From: Opitutaceae bacterium
GTDB taxonomy: Bacteria; Verrucomicrobiota; Verrucomicrobiia; Opitutales; Opitutaceae
Direction of reading: 5' to 3'
NCBI GenBank assembly: GCA_028688225.1
Contig: JAQTYQ010000014.1
Coordinates: forward strand, 29,971-93,970
Length of the DNA stretch: 64,000 nucleotides
The notes beneath the pieces were generated by a model. It had not been told where the DNA came from, did not search any database, and was given only the letters and a program-made list of their open reading frames with translations. The translations under genes were made by a program, and so were the position numbers. Below, piece after piece: positions 25,674-35,079 of the stretch (the stretch's first letter is position 1; every line of letters begins with the position of its first letter).

Positions 25674-26759
25674 TCAGACCGCCCCTGTTTCCCGCCAGGC
25701 GGCCTCGACCATCGCCGGGGCAATGCCGTCGCGGGTGGCGGCCTCGCCGAGGCGGTGCAGGACGACAAAACGCGGCAGTCCCCCACGCACCTTTTTGTCA
25801 CGGGTCATGGCCTCCATGAGCGCAGCCACGGGCAGGCGTGACTTTAGCCGCGACGGCAGCGCATGGGCCGCCAGGACCGCGTCGATCCGGACGATATCGG
25901 CCGGGGCGAGATGACCGAGTTTCTGCGATAGCCGCGCCACCGCGGCAAGGCCGATGGCCACCGCCTCGCCATGCAAGTAGTATCCGTAACCGGTCACCTG
26001 CTCGATGGCGTGGCCGAAGGTGTGTCCGAGGTTGAGCAGCGCCCGCCCGCCCTCCGGGGCAAGTTCGCGCTCATCGGCTTCCACGATGCGCGCCTTGAGC
26101 GCGCAGCAGCGACGGATCACGGCCGGCAGCTCCGCGCCGGCAACGGTCAGCGGTGCGCGTTCGATCCGGGCCAGCAGCTTGGCATCGCCCAGCAGGCCGT
26201 ATTTGATCACCTCGGCCATGCCGGCGGCAAATTCCCGGACCGGCAGGGTCGCCAGCAATTCCGTCGCGATGAACACGCCCCGCGGCTGGTGAAATGCGCC
26301 GACCAGATTCTTCCCGGCCTTGAGATTGATGCCGGTCTTTCCGCCAACCGAGCTGTCCACCATCGCCAGCAGGGTCGTGGGGATTTGGTAGTAGTCGATC
26401 CCGCGCAGATAGGTTGCGGCCGCGAATCCCGCCAGGTCGCCGATCACGCCGCCGCCCACGGCAAAAAGCACCCCCGTCCGATCAATCCGCTGTTCCGCCA
26501 GAAAATCCAGCACGCGGCCCAGCGACTCCAGCGACTTGGTCTCCTCACCCGGCGGAAGCGCCAACTTCGGTATATCGGCAGCAACCACCTGCAGGAACCG
26601 TTTTTGTTGGTTGGCAATGTTGGTATCGGTTACAACCGCCACCCGTCTGCCCGCTGCAACGAGTGCTTCAACGGTCGATCGAACGGCCGCACAGAGATCG
26701 CTGCCGATCCGTATAGCATAGCTTCGGTCGTTGAGGTTGACGGTCAAGGAAGCAGACAT
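25674..26759 (-). CDS. aroB: 3-dehydroquinate synthase
   Basis: A 361-residue shikimate-pathway enzyme. Motifs include ALPPGEETKSLE, VGGGVIGDLAGFAAATYLRGI (NAD-binding), PTTLLAMVDSSVGGKTGIN and ALLNLGHTFGHAIE (metal His). The cytoplasmic Zn/NAD enzyme converts DAHP to dehydroquinate. Shikimate kinase is elsewhere in the window (39168-39770). The ATG is followed by MSASLTVNLNDRSYAI, typical of the family. Confidence 0.95.
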   Translation of the reverse strand: MSASLTVNLNDRSYAIRIGSDLCAAVRSTVEALVAAGRRVAVVTDTNIANQQKRFLQVVAADIPKLALPPGEETKSLESLGRVLDFLAEQRIDRTGVLFAVGGGVIGDLAGFAAATYLRGIDYYQIPTTLLAMVDSSVGGKTGINLKAGKNLVGAFHQPRGVFIATELLATLPVREFAAGMAEVIKYGLLGDAKLLARIERAPLTVAGAELPAVIRRCCALKARIVEADERELAPEGGRALLNLGHTFGHAIEQVTGYGYYLHGEAVAIGLAAVARLSQKLGHLAPADIVRIDAVLAAHALPSRLKSRLPVAALMEAMTRDKKVRGGLPRFVVLHRLGEAATRDGIAPAMVEAAWRETGAV

Positions 26760-26844
26760 CGAGTCATCATAAGAGCTTGTGTGATAGAGAGGTCAATCAT
26801 CCAAATAATATGAGATTGAGACGCGGTAGCAATAAATGATTGAC

Positions 26845-26861
26845 TTGAGAACTCGTCTCAA
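26845..26861. promoter_or_regulatory. Dyad upstream of the TonB receptor
   Basis: TTGAGA-ACTCG-TCTCAA is an inverted repeat 59 bp before the receptor start. The 160-bp divergent gap to aroB is unusually AT-rich for this genome (for example CCAAATAATATGAG). The dyad could be an operator for an iron- or substrate-responsive repressor; it is not a good Fur-box match. Confidence 0.35.
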
Positions 26862-26919
26862 CAGATCTCCACGTGATGCTCCGAATACAAACGACTTCCT
26901 TCCGCCGCTTTCGCTAACC

Positions 26920-29091
26920 ATGAAAAAGACCACGCAAACATCATGGCTCTCCTCCGGCCTTGCGCTGTTTCTCTGCGCGACCGCTTTCGCCCAAAAGATC
27001 ACGCCAGCCGACCCTGCTGACAGCACCCCAAGCTCCGCGCCGCCCATCGAACTGCCTCCGTTCCGCGTCGAAGCAGAAGCCGAGGCCGATCACTTCGTCC
27101 AAGGCCCCTTTCTGCCCGACGTGCAGGGTGCCAAGATCAACGTCGGCAAGAAGACCACGATTCTCGACTTTGACAGCTTTCCGCGCATTACCGGCAACAA
27201 CTACCGCCAGGCGCTCGCGCAAGCGCCGGGTCTCGTGCTCAGCGAAGAGACGTCACCTCTCGTCAGCATCGGCTACCGCGGGCTTGATCCCCATCGCGCT
27301 CAATTCACGCAGGTGTTGAAGGACGGCATTCCGATCCACGCCGATCAGTTCGGATATCCCGAAGCATATTACACCCCGCCTCTCGACACGGTTGACCGCA
27401 TCGAATTCGCTCGCGGTGGCGCGGCGCTCATGTATGGCCCGCAACCCGGTGGCGCGCTCAACTACGTCACGCACCGGCCGCGCATGGACCGATCGTTCTC
27501 TATGTCCACGCTGCACACGTTCGGCAGCGACGATTACTACTCCACGTTCAGCTACCTCGACGGCACGGTCGGTCGCGTCGGCTACTACGGCTACTACAAC
27601 CAGCGCCAATCCGACGGCATCCGGTCGGCCAACAGCGAGTACGAACTGAGCGCGTGGCTTGGCCGGGTCGTGCTCGATGGCGGCACTTCGAGCCGCTGGA
27701 TTCTGACGCTCGAAACCTATGACGAAGAACATGGCGAGCCTGGCGGCCTCACGTTTGCGAGCGGGGCGAACACCGTGAATTACAGCCTCTCCCGCGAAGC
27801 GCCTTCGCGTTTCTTCGACCGCTTCAATCTCGATCGCAAAGCCGCATCGCTGGTTTGGGAGCGTGATTTTGCCCGCGGCACCTTCGTCGCTCGCGCGTGG
27901 GGGATCGACTATCTGCGGGCATCCCGCCGGCAGGGCGGCGGCGGCTTTGGGACGCTGCCGGCCGGCACCGCCGCCGGCACCAACACGATCGAGCGCCAAC
28001 AATTCACCACGCTCGGCGCTGAGGCCTGCGTCCGTTTCGACTGGGGTGCGGGAAACCGTCACGTCTTCACGGCCGGAGCGCAATCTTACCGCACCGATTC
28101 GCCGCGCACCGACTCGCGTGGCGCCGCACCCGACGCCACCGCCGGCGCCGTGCAGACAAAGTCGCAGCGCGACATTACCTACCTGCCGGTTTTCGCAGAG
28201 AATCTCTTTCGCCTTGGTTCACTGAGCATCACGCCCGGTTTCCGCCTCGAAACCATCCGCCAGGATGTGCGCGAGCTCGTGAACGTTGCCAAGACGAGCG
28301 CCGGTCGTGCGCTCGCCGCGCGCGACGACTCGCAAAGCGTGCCGTTGTTCGGGCTCGCCGTGGCCTACGATCTGCCCGCCAAGGCGCAGCTCTACGCGAA
28401 CATCTCGCAGAGCTACCGTCCGATGATCTTCACCCAAGCCGTGCCGAACGGCGCGACGAACGTCGTGAACAACGACCTCGAAGAAGGCCGCGCCATCCAA
28501 TACGAAGTGGGCTGCCGCGCGCAGCCGGCCGCCGGCCTTGTCTTCGACGCGAGCGTTTTCCAGCTCGATTTCGACAACCAAATCGGGAATCTCGCTTTGC
28601 CAGGCGGCCTTTCCACCGTCGCCAATGTCGGCCGGGCCGTGCATCGCGGCATCGAGGCCGGCGCGCAGTATGATCTCTTCCGGCTTGTCGGCGGTTCGCC
28701 GAAGGGCGCGCTGAATCTTTACGCCAACATCCTGTTGCTTGATGCCGAATTCAAGGAGGGCGCCACTGCCGGCAAGACTCCGCAATACGCACCCGACCAC
28801 GTCGTCCGCGCCGGGCTCATCTACGTGCGGAGCGACAGCCTCAAACTCGGGCTGACCGGCACGCTCTCCGCCGACAGCTTCGCCGACGACGGCAACACCG
28901 CGCAGCGCTTTGTGCCGGCATACGCCGTGTGGGATCTCACCGCCGAGTGGCGTGTGCCGCGCACGCCGGTCCACGTCATCGCCGGCATTAACAACATCTT
29001 CGACGAGGACTACTACAACCGCGTGCGCAACGACGGGATCGATCCTGCGCCGCGCCGCAACTGCTACCTCGGCGCCGCCCTCGAGTTCTAG
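26920..29091 (+). CDS. TonB-dependent outer-membrane receptor
   Basis: A 723-residue receptor from ATG 26920, where the signal peptide begins (MKKTTQTSWLSSGLALFLCATAFAQ). The plug domain includes ILDFDSFPRITGNNYRQALAQAPGLVLSEE and GYRGLDPHRAQFTQVLKDGIPIHADQFGYP; LMYGPQPGGALNYVTHRP ends the plug. The beta-barrel follows and ends in the aromatic LGAALEF. The FecA-like plug suggests an iron-chelate or similar ligand, which is inference. A terminator follows, then an OprB-like porin gene on the same strand. Confidence 0.88.
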   Translation: MKKTTQTSWLSSGLALFLCATAFAQKITPADPADSTPSSAPPIELPPFRVEAEAEADHFVQGPFLPDVQGAKINVGKKTTILDFDSFPRITGNNYRQALAQAPGLVLSEETSPLVSIGYRGLDPHRAQFTQVLKDGIPIHADQFGYPEAYYTPPLDTVDRIEFARGGAALMYGPQPGGALNYVTHRPRMDRSFSMSTLHTFGSDDYYSTFSYLDGTVGRVGYYGYYNQRQSDGIRSANSEYELSAWLGRVVLDGGTSSRWILTLETYDEEHGEPGGLTFASGANTVNYSLSREAPSRFFDRFNLDRKAASLVWERDFARGTFVARAWGIDYLRASRRQGGGGFGTLPAGTAAGTNTIERQQFTTLGAEACVRFDWGAGNRHVFTAGAQSYRTDSPRTDSRGAAPDATAGAVQTKSQRDITYLPVFAENLFRLGSLSITPGFRLETIRQDVRELVNVAKTSAGRALAARDDSQSVPLFGLAVAYDLPAKAQLYANISQSYRPMIFTQAVPNGATNVVNNDLEEGRAIQYEVGCRAQPAAGLVFDASVFQLDFDNQIGNLALPGGLSTVANVGRAVHRGIEAGAQYDLFRLVGGSPKGALNLYANILLLDAEFKEGATAGKTPQYAPDHVVRAGLIYVRSDSLKLGLTGTLSADSFADDGNTAQRFVPAYAVWDLTAEWRVPRTPVHVIAGINNIFDEDYYNRVRNDGIDPAPRRNCYLGAALEF

Positions 29092-29121
29092 CACCTGCTC
29101 GTCCACTCCGCACCAGGAATG

Positions 29122-29147
29122 CGGCCGCCCGCCCGCGGCCGGTTTTT
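29122..29147 (+). terminator. Intrinsic terminator after the TonB receptor gene
   Basis: CGGCCGC (29122-29128) pairs with GCGGCCG (29135-29141), followed by GTTTTTC. It lies 31 bp after the receptor stop and separates it from the porin gene. Confidence 0.7.
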
Positions 29148-29183
29148 CAGAAGTTTCAACTGAGACTGACCCCCGATTCCCGC

Positions 29184-29334
29184 ATGAATCGCTCCCTCCT
29201 TCTTCTCTCCTCCAGCCTCGCCGCCGACCCTGGCCTGCGCCGTGGCCTGTCTCCTCATCTGGACCGGCCTAGCCATGTCCAGGCGCAGATTTCTCGGCCG
29301 CAAAACGAGTACAACCATAGCCCCGGCAGCCTGA
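29184..29334 (+). pseudogene. Possible frameshifted small membrane protein gene
   Basis: ATG 29184 begins MNRSLLLLSSSLAA; after a one-base shift the sequence continues TLACAVACLLIWTGLAMSRR and ends at the TGA at 29332. Joined, this gives a plausible 50-residue protein with one membrane helix and a basic cytoplasmic end. No single frame carries both parts. The rest of the 29092-29419 gap shows only the terminator. This could be a real frameshift, a sequencing error or chance. Confidence 0.3.
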
Positions 29335-29419
29335 CTCAAGAGGAACTCGCCGCCAATTCGTCCTTTCCTCGCACAAGGTCCTCCAATGAAAGCGATCATC
29401 CAAACCGACCTGACACATC

Positions 29420-30700
29420 ATGGACCTGCGAATCCACCAGCCCTGGATCACCGCGCTCGTGACGGCCATCCTTGCCTGTGCCCAGGCGGTAGCCGATCCG
29501 GTTACCGCTGCCACGACTCCCCTCGATTCATCCGTTGACGTTGCTGGGGAAATCAAACTTCAGGGAACGCTTACCGGAGAATCCTGGCGCAGCGTCAGCG
29601 ACGGTGCGCGTCCCGGCAGTTGGTGGAACACGCTGCTTGATGTCGGCTGCACCCTGGATCTCGCGAAGCTCGACGGACCCGCCGGCGGCAGTCTCTTCGT
29701 GCAGGCACACTGGGTACAGAATCGCGATGGCGGCACCTGTTTCGCCGCCAGCACCGGCGCCTTCAATCCCGTGAGCGGCCTCATGGCCTCCGACCACGTG
29801 CGGGTGTTCAACCTCTATTATCGTCAATCGTGGTGCGGGGGCGCCATCGGGTGCAAAGTCGGCCAACTCGCTCTCGACGACGACTTCATGGGTTCCGCCT
29901 ACGCGGCGCTCTTCGCCAACTCCGCTTTCGGCGCCATGCCCTCGCAGGTCGGCACGCCCCTGCCATCGGCATGCGGTTACACGTCCGCGTTCCCGATTTA
30001 TCCCGTCGCCGCGCCGGGCGTCTGGCTGCAACTGCGTCCGCGCGCAGCATTCTCTTGGCAGATGGGAATCTATGATGGCGGCCCCGGTCCCGATTCGAAG
30101 GACAACCACGGCTTTGACTGGGACCGCTCCGCTCACTCCGGGGTACTCATGTTCACCGAAGCCAGTTGGAGCTACCGCCTCGCCGACGGCGACGCGACGC
30201 TGCGCGTCGGGGGATCGTATCACAACGGACATTTTGAGAACTACGATGCGAACCAGGCCGGCCGCACCGCAACCATCGCGCACGGGCTCGCCAGTTTCTA
30301 CGCCGTTCATGACCTCGTGCTCGCCACCGACACGGCGGGCCAGCCCAAGCTTGCGGTGTTCGGACGCGTCGGTCGCAGCCCGCAGCAGGACCGCAGCGTC
30401 GTGACGACCTGCGCCGACGCGGGCTTCAACTGGTTCGCACCGCTGCCCGCACGATCCTCCGACGTCGCCGGTGCGGCGATTTCCTGCACAAAGTTCGGCC
30501 GGGCCTTCCGTCGCGCCACCGCCCCCGATGGCTCCGCGTCCACGGAGACGACTTTGGAGTTGACCTACCGGGCGCGTCTCACGCCGCGGTGCTCGGTACA
30601 GGTCGACGCACAGCTTCTTTTCAAGCCCACCCCGGACACCGCCTCGGGAAGGCGTGAGGTCGCAACCGTGCTCGGTCTGCGAACACAGATTTCTTTCTGA
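29420..30700 (+). CDS. OprB-family carbohydrate porin-like protein
   Basis: A 426-residue predicted outer-membrane beta-barrel. It has a signal peptide (WITALVTAILACAQAVADP), strands with alternating aromatic residues, and the OprB-like segment HVRVFNLYYRQSWCGGAIGCKVGQLALDDDFMGSAYAALFANSAFGAMP and PGVWLQLRPRAAFSWQMGIYDG. It ends ...VLGLRTQISF, a typical barrel C-terminus. It may form a substrate-specific pore working beside the TonB receptor. Several Cys residues are unusual for a porin. Confidence 0.75.
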   Translation: MDLRIHQPWITALVTAILACAQAVADPVTAATTPLDSSVDVAGEIKLQGTLTGESWRSVSDGARPGSWWNTLLDVGCTLDLAKLDGPAGGSLFVQAHWVQNRDGGTCFAASTGAFNPVSGLMASDHVRVFNLYYRQSWCGGAIGCKVGQLALDDDFMGSAYAALFANSAFGAMPSQVGTPLPSACGYTSAFPIYPVAAPGVWLQLRPRAAFSWQMGIYDGGPGPDSKDNHGFDWDRSAHSGVLMFTEASWSYRLADGDATLRVGGSYHNGHFENYDANQAGRTATIAHGLASFYAVHDLVLATDTAGQPKLAVFGRVGRSPQQDRSVVTTCADAGFNWFAPLPARSSDVAGAAISCTKFGRAFRRATAPDGSASTETTLELTYRARLTPRCSVQVDAQLLFKPTPDTASGRREVATVLGLRTQISF

Positions 30701-30935
30701 ACCCCGCACGCTCCAGCCCATGCCACGGCGAGCAATCACTTTCCCGGCCATGAAAAACACCGCCATCGGTTCCCGTCCGCGATGGCATGGCCGCGCCATC
30801 ACATCCGCCGACCCCGCTGCCTTGCGGGAAGCATGGCTGCTCCGGCCAAGGGTCGAGCGACGGCATCACACCCTCCCGTCTTGTCTTTTTGCGTGCGTTG
30901 CATCCTTTTCACGGCAATTCTTTACTGTCATCGCC

Positions 30936-31532
30936 ATGTCACTTTCTCCCGAGCAAAAGCAAATCGTGGCCACCTGGGTTGCCGCGGGCGACAGCCTGGC
31001 TGTCGTGCAGAAGAAAATCTCAGAGGAATTCAAAGTGTCCATGACCTACATGGATGTCCGCTTCCTCGTGGATGATCTCGGATTGGAACTGAAAAACGCC
31101 GCCCATCCCCAAGTTGATGCGGAGACGGATCTGGGGAAGGCGCGCCCCGCGCCGCCGGCCCCGGCCGACAAGAAAGGCGGACTGCTGGACAAACTCAAAA
31201 AGGCGGTCGGTGCTGGCAGCGAGGATGAAGCAGAGGCCGGGACCACGGATGAAGATGAGCCTGGTCTCGCACCGGCGTCTCCCGATGGTCTGGACGCGAG
31301 CCCCCCGGCCGGCAAGGGCAGCGTGAAGGTCGCTCTCGATCGGGTGATGCGTCCGGGAATGGTGGTCAGCGGCAGCGTGACCTTCAGCGACGGCACCAGC
31401 GGCAAGTGGGCCATGGATCAATATGGCCGGCTCCTGCTCGAGACGGGCAAAAAAGGCTACCAGCCTTCCGCCGCCGACGTTCAGATCTTCCAGCGCGAAC
31501 TCAGCCGCCAGCTGCAGCGGCAGGGATATTGA
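30936..31532 (+). CDS. Conserved-looking hypothetical protein
   Basis: A 198-residue soluble protein. The N-terminal about 50 residues (LSPEQKQIVATWVAAGDSLAVVQKKISEEFKVSMTYMDVRFLVDDLGLEL) form helices like a DNA- or peptide-binding HTH; an acidic, Pro/Ala-rich linker follows (about 55-120). The C-terminal about 70 residues (VALDRVMRPGMVVSGSVTFSDGTSGKWAMDQYGRLLL) look like a small beta domain. I recall similar proteins only in Verrucomicrobiota but cannot confirm. ATG 30936 is chosen since upstream codons look like intergenic DNA. It is convergent with the glycosyltransferase gene. Confidence 0.65.
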   Translation: MSLSPEQKQIVATWVAAGDSLAVVQKKISEEFKVSMTYMDVRFLVDDLGLELKNAAHPQVDAETDLGKARPAPPAPADKKGGLLDKLKKAVGAGSEDEAEAGTTDEDEPGLAPASPDGLDASPPAGKGSVKVALDRVMRPGMVVSGSVTFSDGTSGKWAMDQYGRLLLETGKKGYQPSAADVQIFQRELSRQLQRQGY

Positions 31533-31604
31533 TCAGCGCCACCGCGGGAGCCTTGAATCCCGCGAGCGGCTGTGTTCGCACAGGCGGGGGTGCGCCGACG
31601 CCGG

Positions 31605-32825
31605 TTATGGCAGCCGGCCGTTTCCGTTAAGTGGCGGGAAAGGCTGGCGGGACAGCTTGATGCCCGCGGCCTCCTGGGCCAGGCCGACCAGTTCTTCAAT
31701 AAGCACGGTCGGATCCTCCTCGTAGCGAAGCTTGAGGGAATTCTCGAGCAGGCGCTGGTGGGAGGAACGGTCGGTGACCCAACGGTCGATGAGGTCCCGG
31801 AACTGCGCGGCGTTTTGCACGAATTCCGCAGCCCCGCCGTTGCGGAAGAATTTCACCGTCAGCCGCTCCTGCGGCATGATGCCGCCGATGGCATTGAAGA
31901 CGATCGGGCACTTGAAGTGCAGCGCCTTGGCGCACGTGGTGGTGCCGCCGCGGGTGACGACGACGTCACTGGCCTGCAAAAGCAGGTGCATGACGTCCGA
32001 ATAACTGTCGATGAAACAGGAAAACTCGGGATGCTGGGCCCGCCAGTGGACGAGATCGTTGTAGACCTGTTGGTTGCGGCCGCAGACGACGATGGCCTGC
32101 ACCTTGTCCGCGTAGCGGACCAGCGCCGGGAGCAACTCGCGGTGGTTGTTGGCCCCGTTGGCGCCGGTGGCGAGAAAAACCGTGAAGAGATCGGGCTTGA
32201 GTCCGAGCTGCCTCGTGCGATAGCGCCGCCGCGCCTCCGGCGCAAGCACCTCGAGGTAGGTGCGGGGTTGCATGAGGTAGCCGCGCACCCGCGCCTTGTG
32301 GGGAGGCAAACCCAGCTTGATCGCGTAGTCGCTCGCGGTGGAAGTCCGGGAAAAGTAGAGATCGACCGTGGGCTCGACCCAATTCCAGCTGTAGCCCCAG
32401 CCGCCGGAGAATTCGCCGCAATAGGTGGCGCAGCGCACGTTCGCCGGCCCGAGCAGCTTGCGGGCGAGCTGGAAGTAGCCGCGATTGAGGCAGTCGTGCA
32501 CGCTGAGGACCAGATGCGGCCGGTACTCGCGCAGCACGCGTTCGTAGTAGAGCCGCCCAAAGATCACGGTGCGACGGTTGAGCAGGCTGAGGCCCTCGAC
32601 GATCGTGTAGAACGCCTTGTGCATCCAGGGCGACCGGCGCTGGATCCAATTGTAGAAGTTCACCCCCCCGCGGTAGAAGCGGGAAGATTCCTCGAGCATC
32701 TGCTCGATCTGCACGTCGACGTCGTGCCGGTAGAGCTGAAAGCACCACTCGGCGAAGGCCTGCGCCCGCGTGTCGTGCCCGCCGCCCGTGCTGGAGGTCA
32801 GCACCAATATGCGCACCTTGGACAC
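31605..32825 (-). CDS. MGDG synthase-like glycosyltransferase (GT28 type)
   Basis: A 406-residue glycosyltransferase. The N-terminal ILVLTSSTGGGHDTRAQAFAEW is the acceptor-side glycine motif of MGDG synthases and processive diacylglycerol glucosyltransferases, and HLVLSVHDCLNRGYFQLA follows. The C-terminal nucleotide-sugar domain has FLATGANGANNHRELLPAL, SDVVVTRGGTTTCAKAL (the GGTT donor motif) and FNAIGGIMPQERLT. It probably glycosylates a lipid. It starts at GTG, 1 bp after the SDR stop, as the last gene of the ACP-dehydratase/ketosynthase/SDR operon. Confidence 0.8.
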   Translation of the reverse strand: MSKVRILVLTSSTGGGHDTRAQAFAEWCFQLYRHDVDVQIEQMLEESSRFYRGGVNFYNWIQRRSPWMHKAFYTIVEGLSLLNRRTVIFGRLYYERVLREYRPHLVLSVHDCLNRGYFQLARKLLGPANVRCATYCGEFSGGWGYSWNWVEPTVDLYFSRTSTASDYAIKLGLPPHKARVRGYLMQPRTYLEVLAPEARRRYRTRQLGLKPDLFTVFLATGANGANNHRELLPALVRYADKVQAIVVCGRNQQVYNDLVHWRAQHPEFSCFIDSYSDVMHLLLQASDVVVTRGGTTTCAKALHFKCPIVFNAIGGIMPQERLTVKFFRNGGAAEFVQNAAQFRDLIDRWVTDRSSHQRLLENSLKLRYEEDPTVLIEELVGLAQEAAGIKLSRQPFPPLNGNGRLP

Positions 32826-32826
32826 G

Positions 32827-33663
32827 TCAGTAAGAACCGAAGTAACGGGCCATGACCGCCCGGCGCAGACCCGGCGGGGCGAACCGCGCCAACCACGGCG
32901 CCAATTGGGCCTGGAAAAAGGTCCCCGAGCGCACGGTGCCGCTCCGTCCGCGGATCAGCGCGCGTCGCAGGTCGCCGGCGGCGCGCTCCGGCGGCGGCGC
33001 GCTCCGGAGGTGGGCCTCGAGCGAGGACCAGACGCGCTGCAATCGCGGCCCGGACGGTGAACCGGCGGCCGCGCGGGTGCCCGAAGTGCGGTGCATGGCT
33101 TGGTTGAAACCCGTGCGATAGTCGCCCGGGCGAAAGTCGATGACAATGATGCCCGTGCCCGAGACTTCAATCATCAAGCTTTCGGACAGCGCGGACAATC
33201 CGGCCTTGGTGATATTGTAGCCGCTCATGAAGGGCAGCGGAAAGTCCACCGCCAGCGAGGAAACGTTCACCAGGGCCCCGCGGTTGCGCTCCCGCATGCC
33301 GCGGAGGGCAAGCTGAGCGAGATGCATGGTCTGCCCGAGCATCGCGTCGACCTGCCGCTGCCAGTCGGCAAAGGCCTGCTCCGCAAAAGCCCCGAACAAG
33401 CCGTAGCCGGCGTTGTTGATGACCAGATCGAGGCGGCCGGCCGCAGCCGTGGCGGCCTGAAAAGCGCGGTCGATCGTGGCGGCATCCGCAAGCTCAAGCG
33501 CCAGGGGAGTAAACCCGGGCCGCGCCGGCAGCCGGGCCGGGTCGCGCGCCGTCCCCCAAACGCGCACGCCCTCCGCCAGCAGCATGTCGCTGAAGGCCCG
33601 GCCCAGGCCGGTGCTGGCGCCGGTCACCAACGCCGTGGCATAGCGATCAGCCAGGATGCTCAC
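32827..33663 (-). CDS. Short-chain dehydrogenase/reductase
   Basis: A 278-residue classical SDR. The cofactor motif is TGASTGLGRAF (TGxxxGxG), LVINNAGYGLFG is the NNAG strand, and SSLAVDFPLPFMSGYNITKAG carries the Ser, Tyr and Lys (YNITK) catalytic residues. The start is GTG 33663, which overlaps the fabF-like stop (GTGA). Within the operon it could be the beta-ketoacyl-ACP reductase; a role in lipid modification is inference. The C-terminal tail is basic. Confidence 0.85.
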   Translation of the reverse strand: MSILADRYATALVTGASTGLGRAFSDMLLAEGVRVWGTARDPARLPARPGFTPLALELADAATIDRAFQAATAAAGRLDLVINNAGYGLFGAFAEQAFADWQRQVDAMLGQTMHLAQLALRGMRERNRGALVNVSSLAVDFPLPFMSGYNITKAGLSALSESLMIEVSGTGIIVIDFRPGDYRTGFNQAMHRTSGTRAAAGSPSGPRLQRVWSSLEAHLRSAPPPERAAGDLRRALIRGRSGTVRSGTFFQAQLAPWLARFAPPGLRRAVMARYFGSY

Positions 33664-34919
33664 GCCTTGCGCAGCACGATGCAGACGTTGGCGCCGCCGA
33701 ATCCGCTGCTGTTGTTCAGCACGACCTGCGCCGGCTGGGGCAGCGTCGCCCGGATGACGTTGAGACCCTCGCACGCGGGGTCGAGATTCGCGATGTGCGC
33801 CGAGCCGGGAATGAAGCCCTCCCGGAGGGCGATCGCGCAAAAGGCGGTCTCCATCGCGCCGGCCAGCGATAGCCCGTGGCCGGTGAGCGCCTTGGTGCTG
33901 CTCACAGCCGGGCGGGTGGCTCCGTTGTGGAAAACCGCCTTGAGCGCCCGGGCCTCGGAGATGTCGCCAATGGGCGTCGAGGTGGCGTGGGCGTTCACAT
34001 AATCGACGTTCTCGGGATCAACATTGGCGCGCCGGAGGGCGTTTTCCATGGCGGTGCGCAGGCCCTCGCCGTCCGGATGCGAGATGGCGACATTGTATCC
34101 ATCGGAGGCCTGACCCCAGCCGGCGATTTCGCCATAGATTCTGGCGCCGCGCCGCTCGACTTCCTCCTCGCTCTCAAGCACGAGCACGGCCGCTCCGCCC
34201 GTGCCGACAAACCCGTCGCGGCCGACATCGAAGGGCCGGGAGGCCAGATCGGGATTGGCCTGCTGCGAGAGGGCGCGCATGCCGGCAAACGGCAGGATGC
34301 TCTCCACGTTGCCGTCCTCGGCGCCGACCACGAACATGCGCTTCTGCCGGTTGAGCGCGATCTCGTCATAAGCAAAGCCCACGGCATGCGACGACGACGC
34401 GCAGGCCGAGGCAAAGCCCGTGGAAGCCCCCTTGATCTTGAAATGGGAGACCAGGTTGAAGTTCACCGTCCCCGCAATCGACGCCACAATGCCCAGTGGC
34501 GAGCAGCGCATGACGCCCAAGGTGTTCATGCGGTGCAGGTAGTAGCCGAGCAGATGCGGCGAACCGCCCGAGGCTGCATAAAGGCCGGTATCGTCGTTGG
34601 AGACATCGGCGACGGTCAGCTTCGCGTCGGCAATGGCATCGAGCATGGCGCAATACGTGTAGAGCCCGTGCGGCGCCATCCCGCGCAGGATCTCCCGCTT
34701 GATGGAAAAGCGGCTCGGATAAACCCAGTCCTCGCAGTCGTAGGAATTGGCGTCATACCCCTTGATCGTGCCGACCACCTTGACCGGGACCTCCGGCTTC
34801 TGGAAAGGCGGGTAGATTTCAAAACCATGCCGCAAATCCCGGAGGTTCTGCGACACTGCGGGAATATCGTTGCCGATGCTGGTCACCAACCCGATTCCAG
34901 TGATATAGACTTTCCTCAT
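33660..34919 (-). CDS. Beta-ketoacyl-ACP synthase (FabF/KAS II-like)
   Basis: A 419-residue thiolase-fold condensing enzyme. The active-site Cys is in ASACASSSHAVG, the catalytic His residues in NAHATSTPIGD and KALTGHGLSLAGAME, and NNSSGFGGANVCIVL is the glycine-rich C-terminus. It differs from housekeeping FabF in the N-terminal region (YDCEDWVYPSRFSIKREILRG). It sits between an ACP-dehydratase fusion and an SDR, so it probably elongates a specialised acyl chain. Confidence 0.85.
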   Translation of the reverse strand: MRKVYITGIGLVTSIGNDIPAVSQNLRDLRHGFEIYPPFQKPEVPVKVVGTIKGYDANSYDCEDWVYPSRFSIKREILRGMAPHGLYTYCAMLDAIADAKLTVADVSNDDTGLYAASGGSPHLLGYYLHRMNTLGVMRCSPLGIVASIAGTVNFNLVSHFKIKGASTGFASACASSSHAVGFAYDEIALNRQKRMFVVGAEDGNVESILPFAGMRALSQQANPDLASRPFDVGRDGFVGTGGAAVLVLESEEEVERRGARIYGEIAGWGQASDGYNVAISHPDGEGLRTAMENALRRANVDPENVDYVNAHATSTPIGDISEARALKAVFHNGATRPAVSSTKALTGHGLSLAGAMETAFCAIALREGFIPGSAHIANLDPACEGLNVIRATLPQPAQVVLNNSSGFGGANVCIVLRKA

Positions 34920-35079
34920 GGGCGGACAGGGACGAACGAAGAGGCTAAGGCGCTAGTCGTTCCAATCAAACCGGTAAAACCGGAATGAAGGCAGGCCGGC
35001 CCTGACCCGGCAACATCAATGTCGCCGGCCGGGTGATCCGGACAACGCGGGTAGCCGGGCGGGGGACGACGGCGCCGGT

